A stretch of DNA of 64,000 bases from positions 558,001-622,000 of the forward strand of contig CAZCHE010000002.1 in assembly GCA_964498395.1 (NCBI GenBank), in the 5' to 3' direction. Below, in pieces: positions 8,478-18,137 of the stretch. A program made the position numbers and the translations under genes. Position 1 is the stretch's first letter. Every line of letters begins with the position of its first letter. This stretch comes from Parapedobacter sp964498395 (GTDB lineage Bacteria; Bacteroidota; Bacteroidia; Sphingobacteriales; Sphingobacteriaceae). The notes below the pieces were generated by a model. It did no database searches. It had not been told where the DNA came from and saw only the letters and a list, made by a program, of their open reading frames with translations.

Positions 8478-9805
8478 ATACCTGAATATGTGATGTTTCC
8501 TATGATGGTTTTTGGTTGTTTTACGACTTGTCCACTCCGCCATTTTCGCCGGAAATACCAAAGCGATAAACTGACGCAAACGACACCTGCTACCGATGCG
8601 ATGGTGACGGTTTGCTGGAAGAAGCTGCTCCAGCTGAGGTGTACGAACCCTAGTTCCCGTACGAGTAGGATACCTACGCTGCCAAGGTATCCGGTGGCGT
8701 CGGCGACGTACATGATAAACCCGATATTGCCCGGATGTCGAAAACTGGCGAGCATCCGCTCAAAAAAAATGGCATTATACGGGATGTACACCATATAAAG
8801 GCCGAGGCCGGCAATGGTCATCCAGGTAATCCCACCCAAGTGCCCGTGCTGGAATAGCCATGTAGATACCCCGGCGAATAGGCAACCGGCGATGACTACC
8901 AGGTGGATGAGCGTGAATGCCTTCATATTGTTTTTGACGAAAATCAGCAACGCGAGCATGCCCAATACCAGCAGCGCTATGGCCGTATCGGTTTGCGCGT
9001 AGATATGTTTGTCGGTGATACCGATAGCTGCCCATATTTCTATTTCGAAATTGTCGCGGATATCGCGGATGACGGTAAACAGCAGGTAGGCGAAAACGGT
9101 GAGCATCAAGCCCGGCATAAACGTCAGCAGGAATTTCCGCCGTGCTTCGGGGCCCATGGTTTTGCGTTCGGTGCGTAAGGCTTTATCCAAGGGATCGGGT
9201 GCGGGCAGGATTTCTAGGAGCAGTGTGCACAGCAGCAGTGGTACCACAAACAATAGCCCGGTGAGGAAGGGCATCCAGTATTCGGATACAGCGAAATTTT
9301 CCATGAGGATACGGCCGATGGTTTTAACAAACCCAGAAGCAAACACCAGGCTTACGCTCATGACGGCACCCAGAAACTCAGTGGCTCGTCGCCCCTCCAA
9401 ATAGGAGAATACCATTCCCCAAATCATGCCCAGCGGCAACCCATTGATAAACAGGAAGACGATGTTATAGGGTGCGGGTACAAGTGCAAACCCCAACAAG
9501 GCCAGCCAAGCCGTGCCGATCAGCCCAATGATTTTATACCCCCGGTGACGCTCACCCAACTCGGCGATGAACCGGATACCATAAAACTTGCTGAGCATAT
9601 AGCCAAACACCTGGGCGATGACCAACCACACTTTATAGTCTATGCCAAGGAATGACGTGCCGTCGAATGTGCCTGCGGTGAATGCCTTGCGGAAGGCATA
9701 CATGCTGGTATAGCACCCAAAGGCCGCTAACGCCATCAGCAACATGGCATAGGCGTAGGGAAGGCGGGAGGCTTTGCTCCGTATGTTGGCAAGCAAATGG
9801 CTCAT
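8474..9805 (-). CDS. DUF5690-family major facilitator transporter
   Basis: I choose the ATG at 9803-9805 (MSHLLANIRSKASRLPYAYAM), since it lies 1 base beyond the stop of the upstream PhnX-like gene; this gives 443 residues with about 12 membrane helices. YTSMYAFRKAFTAGTF and YKVWLVIAQVFGYMLSKFYGI near the N-terminus resemble MFS transporters for organophosphates, and the whole matches what I know of DUF5690 proteins. In the inner membrane it would move the phosphonate or phosphoester brought in by the SusCD pair into the cytoplasm, where the lyase, oxidoreductase and hydrolase act. Its stop overlaps the FAD gene start. The substrate is inferred from context. Confidence 0.8.
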   Translation of the reverse strand: MSHLLANIRSKASRLPYAYAMLLMALAAFGCYTSMYAFRKAFTAGTFDGTSFLGIDYKVWLVIAQVFGYMLSKFYGIRFIAELGERHRGYKIIGLIGTAWLALLGFALVPAPYNIVFLFINGLPLGMIWGMVFSYLEGRRATEFLGAVMSVSLVFASGFVKTIGRILMENFAVSEYWMPFLTGLLFVVPLLLCTLLLEILPAPDPLDKALRTERKTMGPEARRKFLLTFMPGLMLTVFAYLLFTVIRDIRDNFEIEIWAAIGITDKHIYAQTDTAIALLVLGMLALLIFVKNNMKAFTLIHLVVIAGCLFAGVSTWLFQHGHLGGITWMTIAGLGLYMVYIPYNAIFFERMLASFRHPGNIGFIMYVADATGYLGSVGILLVRELGFVHLSWSSFFQQTVTIASVAGVVCVSLSLWYFRRKWRSGQVVKQPKTIIGNITYSGI

Positions 9806-9806
9806 T

Positions 9807-10487
9807 TTACGCTTGGATAATATCGATAACCTCGCGGATATCGTCGATAATATGGGTGGGAGCATAAGGCTCGAGTTCGGCACGGGTATAGGCACCCGTG
9901 GTTACGCCGACGACATAGCGGCACCCGGCATTTTTGCCTTCATTGACATCTACTTCTGTGTCGCCAATTTTGGCCACTTGGGCGGGATCGTCTACGCCAG
10001 CCTTTTCCATCAGTTTCTTGATCATGTAGGGGTGTGGTCGTCCTTGTTGAACCTCGTCTGACGCAATCATGAAATCAATGAGTTCACGTTGGAACCAACC
10101 AAGCTTATCGATAATGACATCCGCTATGTTGCGCGAAAACCCAGTATTGAGGCCGATCTTGATGCCCAGGTCGTGGAGTTTGGCAAATGTTTCTTCCACA
10201 TAGGGCAAGGGTTCGATGTCGGTGGCAGTTTCATAATAGCGCACCATCCGCCCTACGAAAGCCCGGTGAATGGCCATGACGTGTTGCTCGCTGATGACCT
10301 CACCGCTATATAAAGCGATGATTTCTCGGATGGCTTCACGCTTTTCATATCCCATATAGGGGTTGATGGTCGCGAGCGGGATGTCATAACCAAATTTGGC
10401 CAAGGCGGCTTGGAAGGCTTCCCCGACTTTATCATCATCCCTAACGGTAGTACCTGCGATGTCGAATACGACTAATGAAATGCTCAT
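9807..10487 (-). CDS. PhnX-like phosphonatase (HAD family)
   Basis: A 226-residue HAD hydrolase. Its first motif is DIAGTTV (Asp9), the DxAGTT form of phosphonoacetaldehyde hydrolases rather than the usual DxDxT. The cap region has MGYEKREAI; its Lys49 falls where PhnX (MGLLK) has the lysine that forms a Schiff base with phosphonoacetaldehyde. GLNTGFSR, RPHPYMI and KIGDTEVDVNEGKNAG complete the HAD motifs, with Arg in place of the usual HAD lysine before PHPYM. It resembles the TIGR03351 phosphonatase-like branch. Predicted reaction: phosphonoacetaldehyde to acetaldehyde and phosphate. It is the natural end point for both the lyase and the FAD enzyme of this cluster. Confidence 0.87.
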   Translation of the reverse strand: MSISLVVFDIAGTTVRDDDKVGEAFQAALAKFGYDIPLATINPYMGYEKREAIREIIALYSGEVISEQHVMAIHRAFVGRMVRYYETATDIEPLPYVEETFAKLHDLGIKIGLNTGFSRNIADVIIDKLGWFQRELIDFMIASDEVQQGRPHPYMIKKLMEKAGVDDPAQVAKIGDTEVDVNEGKNAGCRYVVGVTTGAYTRAELEPYAPTHIIDDIREVIDIIQA

Positions 10488-10551
10488 TTCTATGTTTATT
10501 TTTTCTGGTTATCGTGTGATTTGTTGATTGGCAAAATAGCTTGGCACTGGT

Positions 10552-11493
10552 CTATTCAGGTTGGCCCGTTCCCCGATTTTCGGGTTCATCAAACCCGGAG
10601 AAGGCTGAAACGATGGGTCGGCCGATCCAGGCATAAGGAGGGCTTAGCCGCAGGGCAAATGCCGCGGTGGCCGCTAGATCATAAATGTACGTCGGTTGCT
10701 GCACCTGATAGCCCGATTTGATGCCACGTCCCGAGAAAATGACGGGTATGGTCATCTCTTCGAGGGTTTCGCCACCATGTCCATATTCGATGCCGCCATG
10801 GTCAGATGTAATCATGACCAGTGTATTATCGGTGATGCCTGCTTGGTGTATTCCTTCCAAAATGATACCGATTAGCGAATCGGCGTGGGTGATGGATTGT
10901 AGATAACCTTCGGACATGTGCCCATGGCGATGACCCGCGCCATCGACATGGTCTAACTGGATGAATGCGAATACTGGTTTGTGAGTGGCGAGGTATTGGC
11001 TGAATTGCTGCGCAGACGAGTCGGGTGTGGAGTAATGGGCATCGTGGTTGACCGCCTGTCGGTCATACAATCGGCCAAACCCGTCCCAATGGTATATCGA
11101 ACCCATTTCAGCAGTTGGCCGTTGTGCTCGGACGATATCGAAGATGGACGGAAACCGACCATTTTCGCCTACGATAACCGGAGGCATGCCGGTACCATCA
11201 GGTTGCCAATCATTGCTGGTAATGCCGTGTTGCTCGGGGCCTGCTCCATGAATCATGGAAGCCCAGTTGGGGCTGCTCACAGAGGGCAGTACAGCCCGTG
11301 CTTGCCAAACGATACTGCCCTGGGTAATAAGGCTGTCCATCACAGGCGTAACGGCGTCATGTAAGCCCTCACTACTCATGCCATCGATGCCGATGATAAT
11401 AACGTGTTCGATGCCAGTAGGTGAATGGGGATGTTTGGCGGTACAGGATGCCAGCAGGGCGATGGCTAAAGCGAGGGGTGGCGAAAGTTTCAT
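10552..11493 (-). CDS. Lipoprotein phosphodiesterase/phosphatase of the alkaline phosphatase superfamily
   Basis: A 313-residue protein with a lipoprotein signal (LLASC, Cys17), so it acts outside the cytoplasm. The type I phosphodiesterase/nucleotide pyrophosphatase fold is shown by IIGIDGM (metal ligand Asp37), SVSSPNWASMIHG (a Ser near residue 73 at the usual nucleophile place), LDHVDGAGHRHGH and TSDHGGIEYGHGG (second metal set). Members include nucleotide pyrophosphatases, choline-phosphate esterases and phosphonoacetate hydrolase. In this cluster it may trim the headgroup released by phospholipase C, for example by removing phosphate or splitting a diester, before uptake. It lies between susD and the PhnX-like gene on the same strand. 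Confidence 0.8.
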   Translation of the reverse strand: MKLSPPLALAIALLASCTAKHPHSPTGIEHVIIIGIDGMSSEGLHDAVTPVMDSLITQGSIVWQARAVLPSVSSPNWASMIHGAGPEQHGITSNDWQPDGTGMPPVIVGENGRFPSIFDIVRAQRPTAEMGSIYHWDGFGRLYDRQAVNHDAHYSTPDSSAQQFSQYLATHKPVFAFIQLDHVDGAGHRHGHMSEGYLQSITHADSLIGIILEGIHQAGITDNTLVMITSDHGGIEYGHGGETLEEMTIPVIFSGRGIKSGYQVQQPTYIYDLAATAAFALRLSPPYAWIGRPIVSAFSGFDEPENRGTGQPE

Positions 11494-11674
11494 GTGATTT
11501 ATAGGTGTTTAAGCGTTAGAAATGCATATTCAACTGTGGTGTATATCGTATCGCATCGTGCTCTGTCGATGGTAAGGGCAGAATAGACGATTGCACCACC
11601 GATATCCAATAGGTAAGTACCAGCCAACGGGCCGGTACTTACATATAGGAGGTAATCGCGAACGATCGACTGTT

Positions 11675-13153
11675 TTAATTGTCCCACCATACCTTGGTAT
11701 TGATGTCATCAGCGCCTTGGCGGTCTACCGCTGCTGCTCTGTTGCTGCCGTTGTTGGATTGCTCAGCCAGCGGGTATTGATATCGAACGGGTACGCGGTC
11801 GTTGTTCTGGTTAGATGGTCCGGCTACAATTTCAGGGTAGTCGGTACGCCGCCAGTCAAACCAGGCTTCCAATCCGGTGAAGAACAAGGCTATCCATTTT
11901 TGGGTGCCGATGAGTTCCAACGCCCGGTCTTCATTGTAGGCCACCCCATTACGTGTTAGGTAATTACTTGGCATTGTGGCGTCCACATAGGCGAATGCTG
12001 CGGTGATACCCTGTTCATAATAGGTAGCGGCGCTTCCCGTAATGAGACCTTTCTGTGCGGCTTCTGCCAGGATAAACATCAACTCGGGGTAAGCCATGAT
12101 GTACCCCTTGGCTACTTGCCTTCCGGTGGCGGTGATGGCCCCCTCGAAATACAAGTTGCCGATACGCGAGACGTTTTGTACACCTCCATTGTATCCTAAT
12201 GCATCGACATCGCTCAATCCATTGGGTACACCCACATATACGGGATTAGCTGTGTTGGCGCTGGCAGCCGTAGGGCGCGCGTACACCGCAATGCGCGGGT
12301 CTTCGAACGACAATAACTTGTCACCTAAATTTTTGCTCAGTCGGAATTCGTCAAACGAACCGACACGCGTGGTATGGAGTGGGAATTGATTGGGCGCTTC
12401 AGCAAGATAGATGAGTGTTCCATTGTCGCCATTGCTTTCGAAGACGGGAAATTGCGCTGGATTGGCGATGATGGCGCGCATATCTGCCGATACATCGCGC
12501 TTGTCTGATATCCGCATCAAGTAACGAAGGCGTAGGGAATTGGCCAACTTCTTCCAAGCGAGGACATCGCCACCAAATAGGATGTCGCCGCCAATGGCTT
12601 CCCCTGATGAGCCAAGTAACTCGTTGGCTTCGGCCAGATCGGCCAGAATACCCGTATAAACTTGCTCCTGGGGATCGTAAACCGGTGTCAGGAGGGCGTC
12701 TGTTTTTCCCTTGATAGCTTCTGCGTAGGGGATGTCTCCATAGGCATCTGTCAGCACGGAGAAAATCCATGATTTCATGACCAAGGCGATGCCCTTGTAG
12801 TTGTTGGATCCTGATTCATCGCTTAATAGATAGAGGTTGTTGACATCCCGCAGTACGCCATACATCGCGTTCCACAGTCCGGAGCGGTCGCCCCAGATGT
12901 AACGGTCTTCGTTGACAAACTGGATTTTGGATGTTTGCTGGACCACGATGTTCCCGATGGCCCACCCATCGTCCATCACGCGGTTTACCGACCCCCGGAT
13001 GACCGTAGGAAGGAGCAGGTCGGGGGTTACATTTAATACCGCATAGGGGTCTTTATTGATCACCTCGAAATTTTTGTCGCATGACGACACTGCCAGTAGT
13101 AGTGCAACCATGCTGCATATGGTGGTTTTCCGTATCATAATGTTTTGATTCAT
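11675..13153 (-). CDS. SusD-like lipoprotein (SusD-like_2 type) of the phosphonate cluster
   Basis: A 492-residue lipoprotein (LLLAVSSC, Cys25) with the short SusD-like_2 (PF12771) layout: DKNFEVINKDPYAV near the start, LVMKSWIFSVLTDAYGDIPYAEA, DVLAWKKLANSLRLRYLMRISD and, near the end, IGTQKWIALFFTGLEAWFDWRRT. It should bind the imported compound on the cell surface and cap the SusC channel. Start is 6 bases beyond the SusC stop, so the pair is co-translated. A further in-frame ATG at 13138 is possible. A 181-base gap with no gene separates it from the phosphodiesterase gene; I saw no clear terminator there. Confidence 0.92.
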   Translation of the reverse strand: MNQNIMIRKTTICSMVALLLAVSSCDKNFEVINKDPYAVLNVTPDLLLPTVIRGSVNRVMDDGWAIGNIVVQQTSKIQFVNEDRYIWGDRSGLWNAMYGVLRDVNNLYLLSDESGSNNYKGIALVMKSWIFSVLTDAYGDIPYAEAIKGKTDALLTPVYDPQEQVYTGILADLAEANELLGSSGEAIGGDILFGGDVLAWKKLANSLRLRYLMRISDKRDVSADMRAIIANPAQFPVFESNGDNGTLIYLAEAPNQFPLHTTRVGSFDEFRLSKNLGDKLLSFEDPRIAVYARPTAASANTANPVYVGVPNGLSDVDALGYNGGVQNVSRIGNLYFEGAITATGRQVAKGYIMAYPELMFILAEAAQKGLITGSAATYYEQGITAAFAYVDATMPSNYLTRNGVAYNEDRALELIGTQKWIALFFTGLEAWFDWRRTDYPEIVAGPSNQNNDRVPVRYQYPLAEQSNNGSNRAAAVDRQGADDINTKVWWDN

Positions 13154-13159
13154 GCGTGC

Positions 13160-16100
13160 TTATAACTTGAAACTTAGATTGAAGCCCCAGCTTCGGGTAG
13201 AAGGCAATGCCATGGATTCCACACCCGGTACGATGGTGCCACCGCTCATCGAAGCGGTTTCGGGATCGATATGCGGAACATCAGACCATACCGCGAGATT
13301 ACGGCCAATGACCGATAGATGGACATCACGTAGCGGCAGCCGACCTAGGATTTTCGCAGGTAGCGTATAGCCCACACTGACTTCACGGAGCTTGATAAAT
13401 GAGGCATCAAATATGGCTCCCTCTAGCAAGCTCCTGCCCAAGGTGTAAGACGTATGCCACTCCCTCGCCGCCAGCTTCACCGTGTTCGGTGAGTAGGAAC
13501 CATCCGCGTTCTGCACGACACCCTTGCCAATCACACCATTGCCTTCGAGGTTAAGGTCGTATCCATCTGCCCGGCCTTCCAGGGTTTCGATGATGGCTCC
13601 CGTTTCCCGGCCAATCACTTGCGTATGTGAGTAAACCTGACCACCGTAACGGATATCAAACAGCGCTCCGAGGTTCACACCCTTCCAGGTAAATCCATTA
13701 CGTATGCCAAGCAGCCAGTCGGGATTGTAATTACCGAGCTTGACGATGGTTTCGGTGGGTAGGGGTTTGCCCTCGTTGTTGTATATGATTTCACCAAAAT
13801 GCGGACTGTTGGGGTCTTCTACGCGACGGAAACCAAGCCCGTACATGTCACCCATGCGCTCGCCTTCCCTGGCCTCGATGGAAACGTATCGACTGGCCAT
13901 TTGGTAGTTGGTGATCCCCGCCTCAGGTGCGAGCTCCAGCACCTTGCTGCGGTTGGCCGAGAAATTGAATGTCAGATCCCAACGGAATGCACTGGCCGGA
14001 TTGATGGGCAAGGCATTCAGCATGGCTTCGTACCCCCAGTTGCGGATTTTGCCGGCATTCAATACCATGCTGGTATAGCCGCTTGCCGGTGTCAGCGGCA
14101 CGTTGGTCAGAATCTGGTTACGCGTGGTAATGGTATAAAAGGTAAAATCGGTGTTGATCCGGCCATTGAGGAACCGTAATTCGGTGCCGACTTCATACGA
14201 TGCACTGATTTCGGGCTTCAGGTTGAAGTTGGGTAGCCTACCCGATTCAGAAAACGCCCGGTATGCACCGAATGGATCCAAGGTATTATAGGGCTGAGCA
14301 AAAGAGTAGGGGTTGGTGTCGTTGCCCACTTGTGCAAACCCGGTGCGGAGCTTGGCATAGGTCCACCAATTGGGTAACGTAACCAATCCATTGAACACGA
14401 CGCTTAGCGATGCCGAGGGATAGAAATAGGAATTGGTAGAGGTGGAGGTAGCCGGTACACCCAATGGCATGGTCAGTGAGCTGGCCCAATCATTGCGTGC
14501 GGTTAGTTCCAAGAAGAGGAAGTCATTGTAGTCGATCTGTGCCGATCCATAGAAACTGTTGACCGTTTTTTGGATCTTGGACTGCTCGGAAACCAATGCG
14601 ACCCGCGAGTTAGCAAGCGAATAAATACCGGGAATGATGAGCTGTGGAGCGCTGACGTCTAGCGAATTGCCTTTTACCGCACGCTGGCTTCCCCCGGCGT
14701 TTACGGAAAGGTTGATTGCGCCTAACGGCTTCGAGAATGTGAGTAGGAAGTCCATGTTACGCTCCTCATTGCCAATCCTGGTTTGACGGTAGGTGCCGAA
14801 TGGGAATCGTTGGGTACTGAATGCTCTGCGACGATCGTGAAGCTGGTCGGTATAGTCAGTACCGATACGGGCAAATGCTTTCAACCAGTCGTTGAATTTA
14901 TAGTTGAGCGTCACGTTTCCAAACAGCCGGTTGTCATTCAGGCTGTTGGTATTGGCGTAGAGGTTGAAATAGGGGTTGTCGTGGTAATTGTAATTGGAGT
15001 TGAATTGCTGGACATCTTCCATGCCGGTCATCCAGATATCCCGTTTGGCGTCCAAATCGACTTGCCTGCCTAGCCATCCATACAGGAGGTAGATAATGTT
15101 CTCGGTACCGTAGCTGAGGTTCGGGCGGTTGTCACTTCCACTTTTCACGTAGTTGGCCGATACCCGGACATCGAGTTTATCCGTCAGGTTGTATCCCGCA
15201 TTCAGGGCAAACGTGTTGCGGCGCATATCTGTATTGGGTACGATACCTTTCTGGTCAAAATTAGTGTAGGACACCCGGAAATCGCCTTTGTCATGTGAAC
15301 CGGCCAAGGCAACACTGTTGATGGTCGTAGCCCCTGTTTCGAAGAAATTCTTGATGTTATCGGGGCGGGCGATCCAAGGAGTGGCGATGATTTCGCCCCT
15401 AGCGGCTAGGTCTGCCGCGCTGCCGATACTCCCATCGTTAACCAAGTTAACGTCACCGCCACGGAAGCCGTTGGCCGTTGGCGAATCAAACTGCTTGATG
15501 AGCCTCCCGTCTAGCAATGGCCCCCAGCTTTCATCTACCCCGTCATTAAGGCCAGCACCAGCACCATCCTCAAAACTGAATTCGCCGGCCATGCCCTGTC
15601 CATATCGATTCTGGAATTCGGGCAATACCAAGGCATTGTCAAACGTCACGCTGGAGTTGACACTGATACCGATGCCACGTTGGCCTTTGCCGGATTTGGT
15701 GGTGATGAGTACGACCCCATTGGCGGCTCTAGAACCATACAAGGCAGAGGCATTAGCGCCTTTAAGTACCGATACAGATGCAATGTCATCGGGATTGACC
15801 AATCCAGCACCGTTGCCATAGTCGGTTTCCTGATAGCTACGGCCCTCCGATCCAAAAAGGTCATTGGTGATGGGAACACCATCGATGACGAATAGCGGTT
15901 GGTTAGCATTGATGTTTAGTGATTTGTCACCACGGATGGTAATCCGCGAGGAAGAGCCGATGCCGGAAGGACTACCCACGATGGTGACTCCGGCTACCTT
16001 TCCGGCCAAGCCATCCACGAAGTTTGAAGCCCTTACTTGGCTTAGGTCTTCGCCTTTTACTTCCTGGGCAGCATAACCCAATGATTTGGAGTGCCGGGAA

Positions 16101-16480
16101 ATACCCAATGCCGTTACGACGACTTCTTCCAAACCTTGGACATCAGCTAGCATCGTGACATCAAGGATGGTACTTCCACTAACGGAACGTTCCTGAGATT
16201 GGTAACCGATGGCGGTAAACACCAGGATAACGGCTTCTTCGTTAACGGCCGCAAGCTGATAAATGCCGTCATCGCCGCTGACGGTACTCCGATTGGTTCC
16301 CTTTACAGTGACGGTGACTCCCCCGATCGGGGAGCCGTCACTGTCGGTGATTTTCCCTTTGATTTCGGTGGATTGTAAATTGGCCGCTGCAAAGCCTGGT
16401 GTTGCGCCCGATACTGTCGCCATGAGCGTCAGTAGCACACAGCTGATAATTGTGCGCGTAAATAGTTGATACTTTTTCAT
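13160..16480 (-). CDS. SusC/RagA TonB-linked outer membrane receptor of the phosphonate cluster
   Basis: An 1106-residue receptor. In order: signal peptide (about 1-32), carboxypeptidase-regulatory-like domain (about 38-112, IKGKITDSDGSPIGGVTVTV), TonB box region, then plug (GLEEVVVTALGISR onward; SLNINANQPLFVIDGVPI) and a barrel that ends VESMALPSTRSWGFNLSFKL. No anti-sigma signalling extension is present, so it is a plain importer. It is followed at once by its SusD partner and preceded by the PbfA-like gene. SusCD pairs usually take up glycans; one embedded in a set of phosphonate enzymes suggests that a large phosphonate- or phosphate-bearing molecule is the ligand. That is inference. Confidence 0.95.
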   Translation of the reverse strand: MKKYQLFTRTIISCVLLTLMATVSGATPGFAAANLQSTEIKGKITDSDGSPIGGVTVTVKGTNRSTVSGDDGIYQLAAVNEEAVILVFTAIGYQSQERSVSGSTILDVTMLADVQGLEEVVVTALGISRHSKSLGYAAQEVKGEDLSQVRASNFVDGLAGKVAGVTIVGSPSGIGSSSRITIRGDKSLNINANQPLFVIDGVPITNDLFGSEGRSYQETDYGNGAGLVNPDDIASVSVLKGANASALYGSRAANGVVLITTKSGKGQRGIGISVNSSVTFDNALVLPEFQNRYGQGMAGEFSFEDGAGAGLNDGVDESWGPLLDGRLIKQFDSPTANGFRGGDVNLVNDGSIGSAADLAARGEIIATPWIARPDNIKNFFETGATTINSVALAGSHDKGDFRVSYTNFDQKGIVPNTDMRRNTFALNAGYNLTDKLDVRVSANYVKSGSDNRPNLSYGTENIIYLLYGWLGRQVDLDAKRDIWMTGMEDVQQFNSNYNYHDNPYFNLYANTNSLNDNRLFGNVTLNYKFNDWLKAFARIGTDYTDQLHDRRRAFSTQRFPFGTYRQTRIGNEERNMDFLLTFSKPLGAINLSVNAGGSQRAVKGNSLDVSAPQLIIPGIYSLANSRVALVSEQSKIQKTVNSFYGSAQIDYNDFLFLELTARNDWASSLTMPLGVPATSTSTNSYFYPSASLSVVFNGLVTLPNWWTYAKLRTGFAQVGNDTNPYSFAQPYNTLDPFGAYRAFSESGRLPNFNLKPEISASYEVGTELRFLNGRINTDFTFYTITTRNQILTNVPLTPASGYTSMVLNAGKIRNWGYEAMLNALPINPASAFRWDLTFNFSANRSKVLELAPEAGITNYQMASRYVSIEAREGERMGDMYGLGFRRVEDPNSPHFGEIIYNNEGKPLPTETIVKLGNYNPDWLLGIRNGFTWKGVNLGALFDIRYGGQVYSHTQVIGRETGAIIETLEGRADGYDLNLEGNGVIGKGVVQNADGSYSPNTVKLAAREWHTSYTLGRSLLEGAIFDASFIKLREVSVGYTLPAKILGRLPLRDVHLSVIGRNLAVWSDVPHIDPETASMSGGTIVPGVESMALPSTRSWGFNLSFKL

Positions 16481-16648
16481 ATATTTATTGCAACCATAGT
16501 GATTGTATTCATTGTGCGCAGCTGGCAGGGTTGGGGTTTTGGACGACGCTAGCCTTGTCGCTGCTTATTTCTTTTCTCTTTTTAAGGTGTAGTGGTATTT
16601 TTTTCTGATATGCTTGCTTTACCTCCCTTCCGCTAGTGTATTTGGCAC

Positions 16649-18037
16649 TCAATGAGTTGTTTTCAAACTAGATTGTATCGCCTCTTCTAGGATATCCATC
16701 GCTTTTTCCAGTTCGGCCTCGTTAATGACCAATGGTGGGTATAGCGAGAGCACGTTACCGCCCGATACCTTGAAGCTCAGCCCTTTTTCGAGACAGCGAT
16801 ACAGTATTTTTTCGGCGAGTTCGGGATGGGGTGTTTTGGCTTCACGATCACTGACCAACTCGACTCCCCACAGCAGGCCGATGCCGCGGACATCGCCAAC
16901 GACTTCGTAGGAAGTCTTCAGCGTATCCAATCGTGCCTGCATTTTTTTACCAATCGTATTGGCGTGCGCCAATACGTTTTGTTCATCCATGTAATCCAGC
17001 ATACCCAGCGCTGCTGCTGCTCCCAATGGACTTTTTTCGTGGGTGAAATGACCCAATGAAACATGGCCAGTTACATGGAGCGATTCGCGGCAGAGCATGG
17101 CCGCCATAGGTATTAGCCCCGCTCCGAGCCCCTTCCCCAAAACCAGGATGTCAGGCGTAATGCCAAAATGCTCGAAAGCAAGTTGCTTACCCGTTCGGCC
17201 AAAGGCAATCGGAATTTCGTCAAGGATCAATAACACACCATGGCGGTCGCAAATTTGGCGGATGCGTTGCCAATAGGCTTTGGAGGGTACATGTATGGTC
17301 GTACTTCGGATAGTTTCGGCGAGCAATGCCCCCACATCGCCTTCTTTTTCGATGACGTATTCGATATAGTCGGCATAGGCCAAGTCGCCCGGTTCGGTTC
17401 CTTGCTTGTGCCACATACCCCGGTAATGGTCTACAGGAGGCACATGTATACTGCCAGCCAAGAGTGGCCCTAAGTCCTGCTGGAATAAGTATTCTCCGCC
17501 AACGGAGATGCTATCCATGGAAGCCCCGTGAAAAGCATCGTACATCGATATGGTTTTGAACTTACCCGTAGCGACACGAGCGAGTTTTAATGCCATGCTG
17601 ATGGCAGAAGTGCCTCCTGGTGCGAATAGTACGCGCGAGAGTTGGTGTTGGGTCAACCCAACCAGTCTTTCGGCCAATGCCACAGCAGGTGGGTTGCTGA
17701 ACCGGCGGGGGCAAAACGGGAATGCTTCGAGTTGTTGCTTGACCCGGTTGATGATGTAGGGGTTCTGGTATCCGAGTTGATGGACACTATTGCCGTGGAA
17801 ATCGATGTAGGTTTTCCCGGATAGGCTGGTCAACTGAACCCCCTCGGCACCGACGAGTACATCCAAGCAAGGGGTAGACAGGGATTGGTGTAAGAATACA
17901 GTTGCGTCCTTTGAGAGGACATCCTTGGTTTGCTGGTCCAAGTGCTGATCCCAACGCGCACGCTGGGCCGTGTAGTTGAGGTCGCCCTCAGCAGCTAGCT
18001 GTTCGTGCGGTCGTACCGCATGGTTGGTGTCACTCAT
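16649..18037 (-). CDS. pbfA: PLP-dependent hydroxy-aminoethylphosphonate ammonia-lyase-like enzyme
   Basis: A 462-residue class III aminotransferase-fold protein. GGTSAISMALKLAR (PLP phosphate site, about 141-154), LLILDEIPIAFGRTG (Asp273) and LGKGLGAGLIP with Lys302 as the PLP lysine are visible. Class III enzymes of this kind in phosphonate clusters include PbfA, which eliminates ammonia from (R)-1-hydroxy-2-aminoethylphosphonate to give phosphonoacetaldehyde. The PhnX-like hydrolase downstream would use that product. No PhnW-type transaminase is visible in the window, which favours a lyase over a transaminase. The symbol is by family resemblance and context; another omega-aminotransferase activity cannot be ruled out. 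Confidence 0.72.
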   Translation of the reverse strand: MSDTNHAVRPHEQLAAEGDLNYTAQRARWDQHLDQQTKDVLSKDATVFLHQSLSTPCLDVLVGAEGVQLTSLSGKTYIDFHGNSVHQLGYQNPYIINRVKQQLEAFPFCPRRFSNPPAVALAERLVGLTQHQLSRVLFAPGGTSAISMALKLARVATGKFKTISMYDAFHGASMDSISVGGEYLFQQDLGPLLAGSIHVPPVDHYRGMWHKQGTEPGDLAYADYIEYVIEKEGDVGALLAETIRSTTIHVPSKAYWQRIRQICDRHGVLLILDEIPIAFGRTGKQLAFEHFGITPDILVLGKGLGAGLIPMAAMLCRESLHVTGHVSLGHFTHEKSPLGAAAALGMLDYMDEQNVLAHANTIGKKMQARLDTLKTSYEVVGDVRGIGLLWGVELVSDREAKTPHPELAEKILYRCLEKGLSFKVSGGNVLSLYPPLVINEAELEKAMDILEEAIQSSLKTTH

Positions 18038-18041
18038 CTTT

Positions 18042-18082
18042 GTTTAGTGATGCGTTGCTTTAAAAGTTAAGCAATACTAAAC
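18042..18082. promoter_or_regulatory. Nested inverted repeat upstream of the pbfA-like gene
   Basis: GTTTAGT at 18042-18048 and its exact reverse complement ACTAAAC at 18076-18082 enclose GCTT (18057-18060) and AAGC (18069-18072). It lies 5-45 bases upstream of the pbfA-like ATG and just after the stop of the XRE-cupin regulator gene. A plausible operator for that regulator; binding has not been shown. Confidence 0.45.
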
Positions 18083-18137
18083 AAAGTTTATTAAGGTAGT
18101 GGGTAGGGAAAATTAAATAATCGTTAATATCTTCGAA

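Noticed and set aside
15288..15821. 177-codon open frame on the plus strand within susC
   Set aside because: Proline- and serine-rich shadow of the SusC gene with no initiation context or domain.
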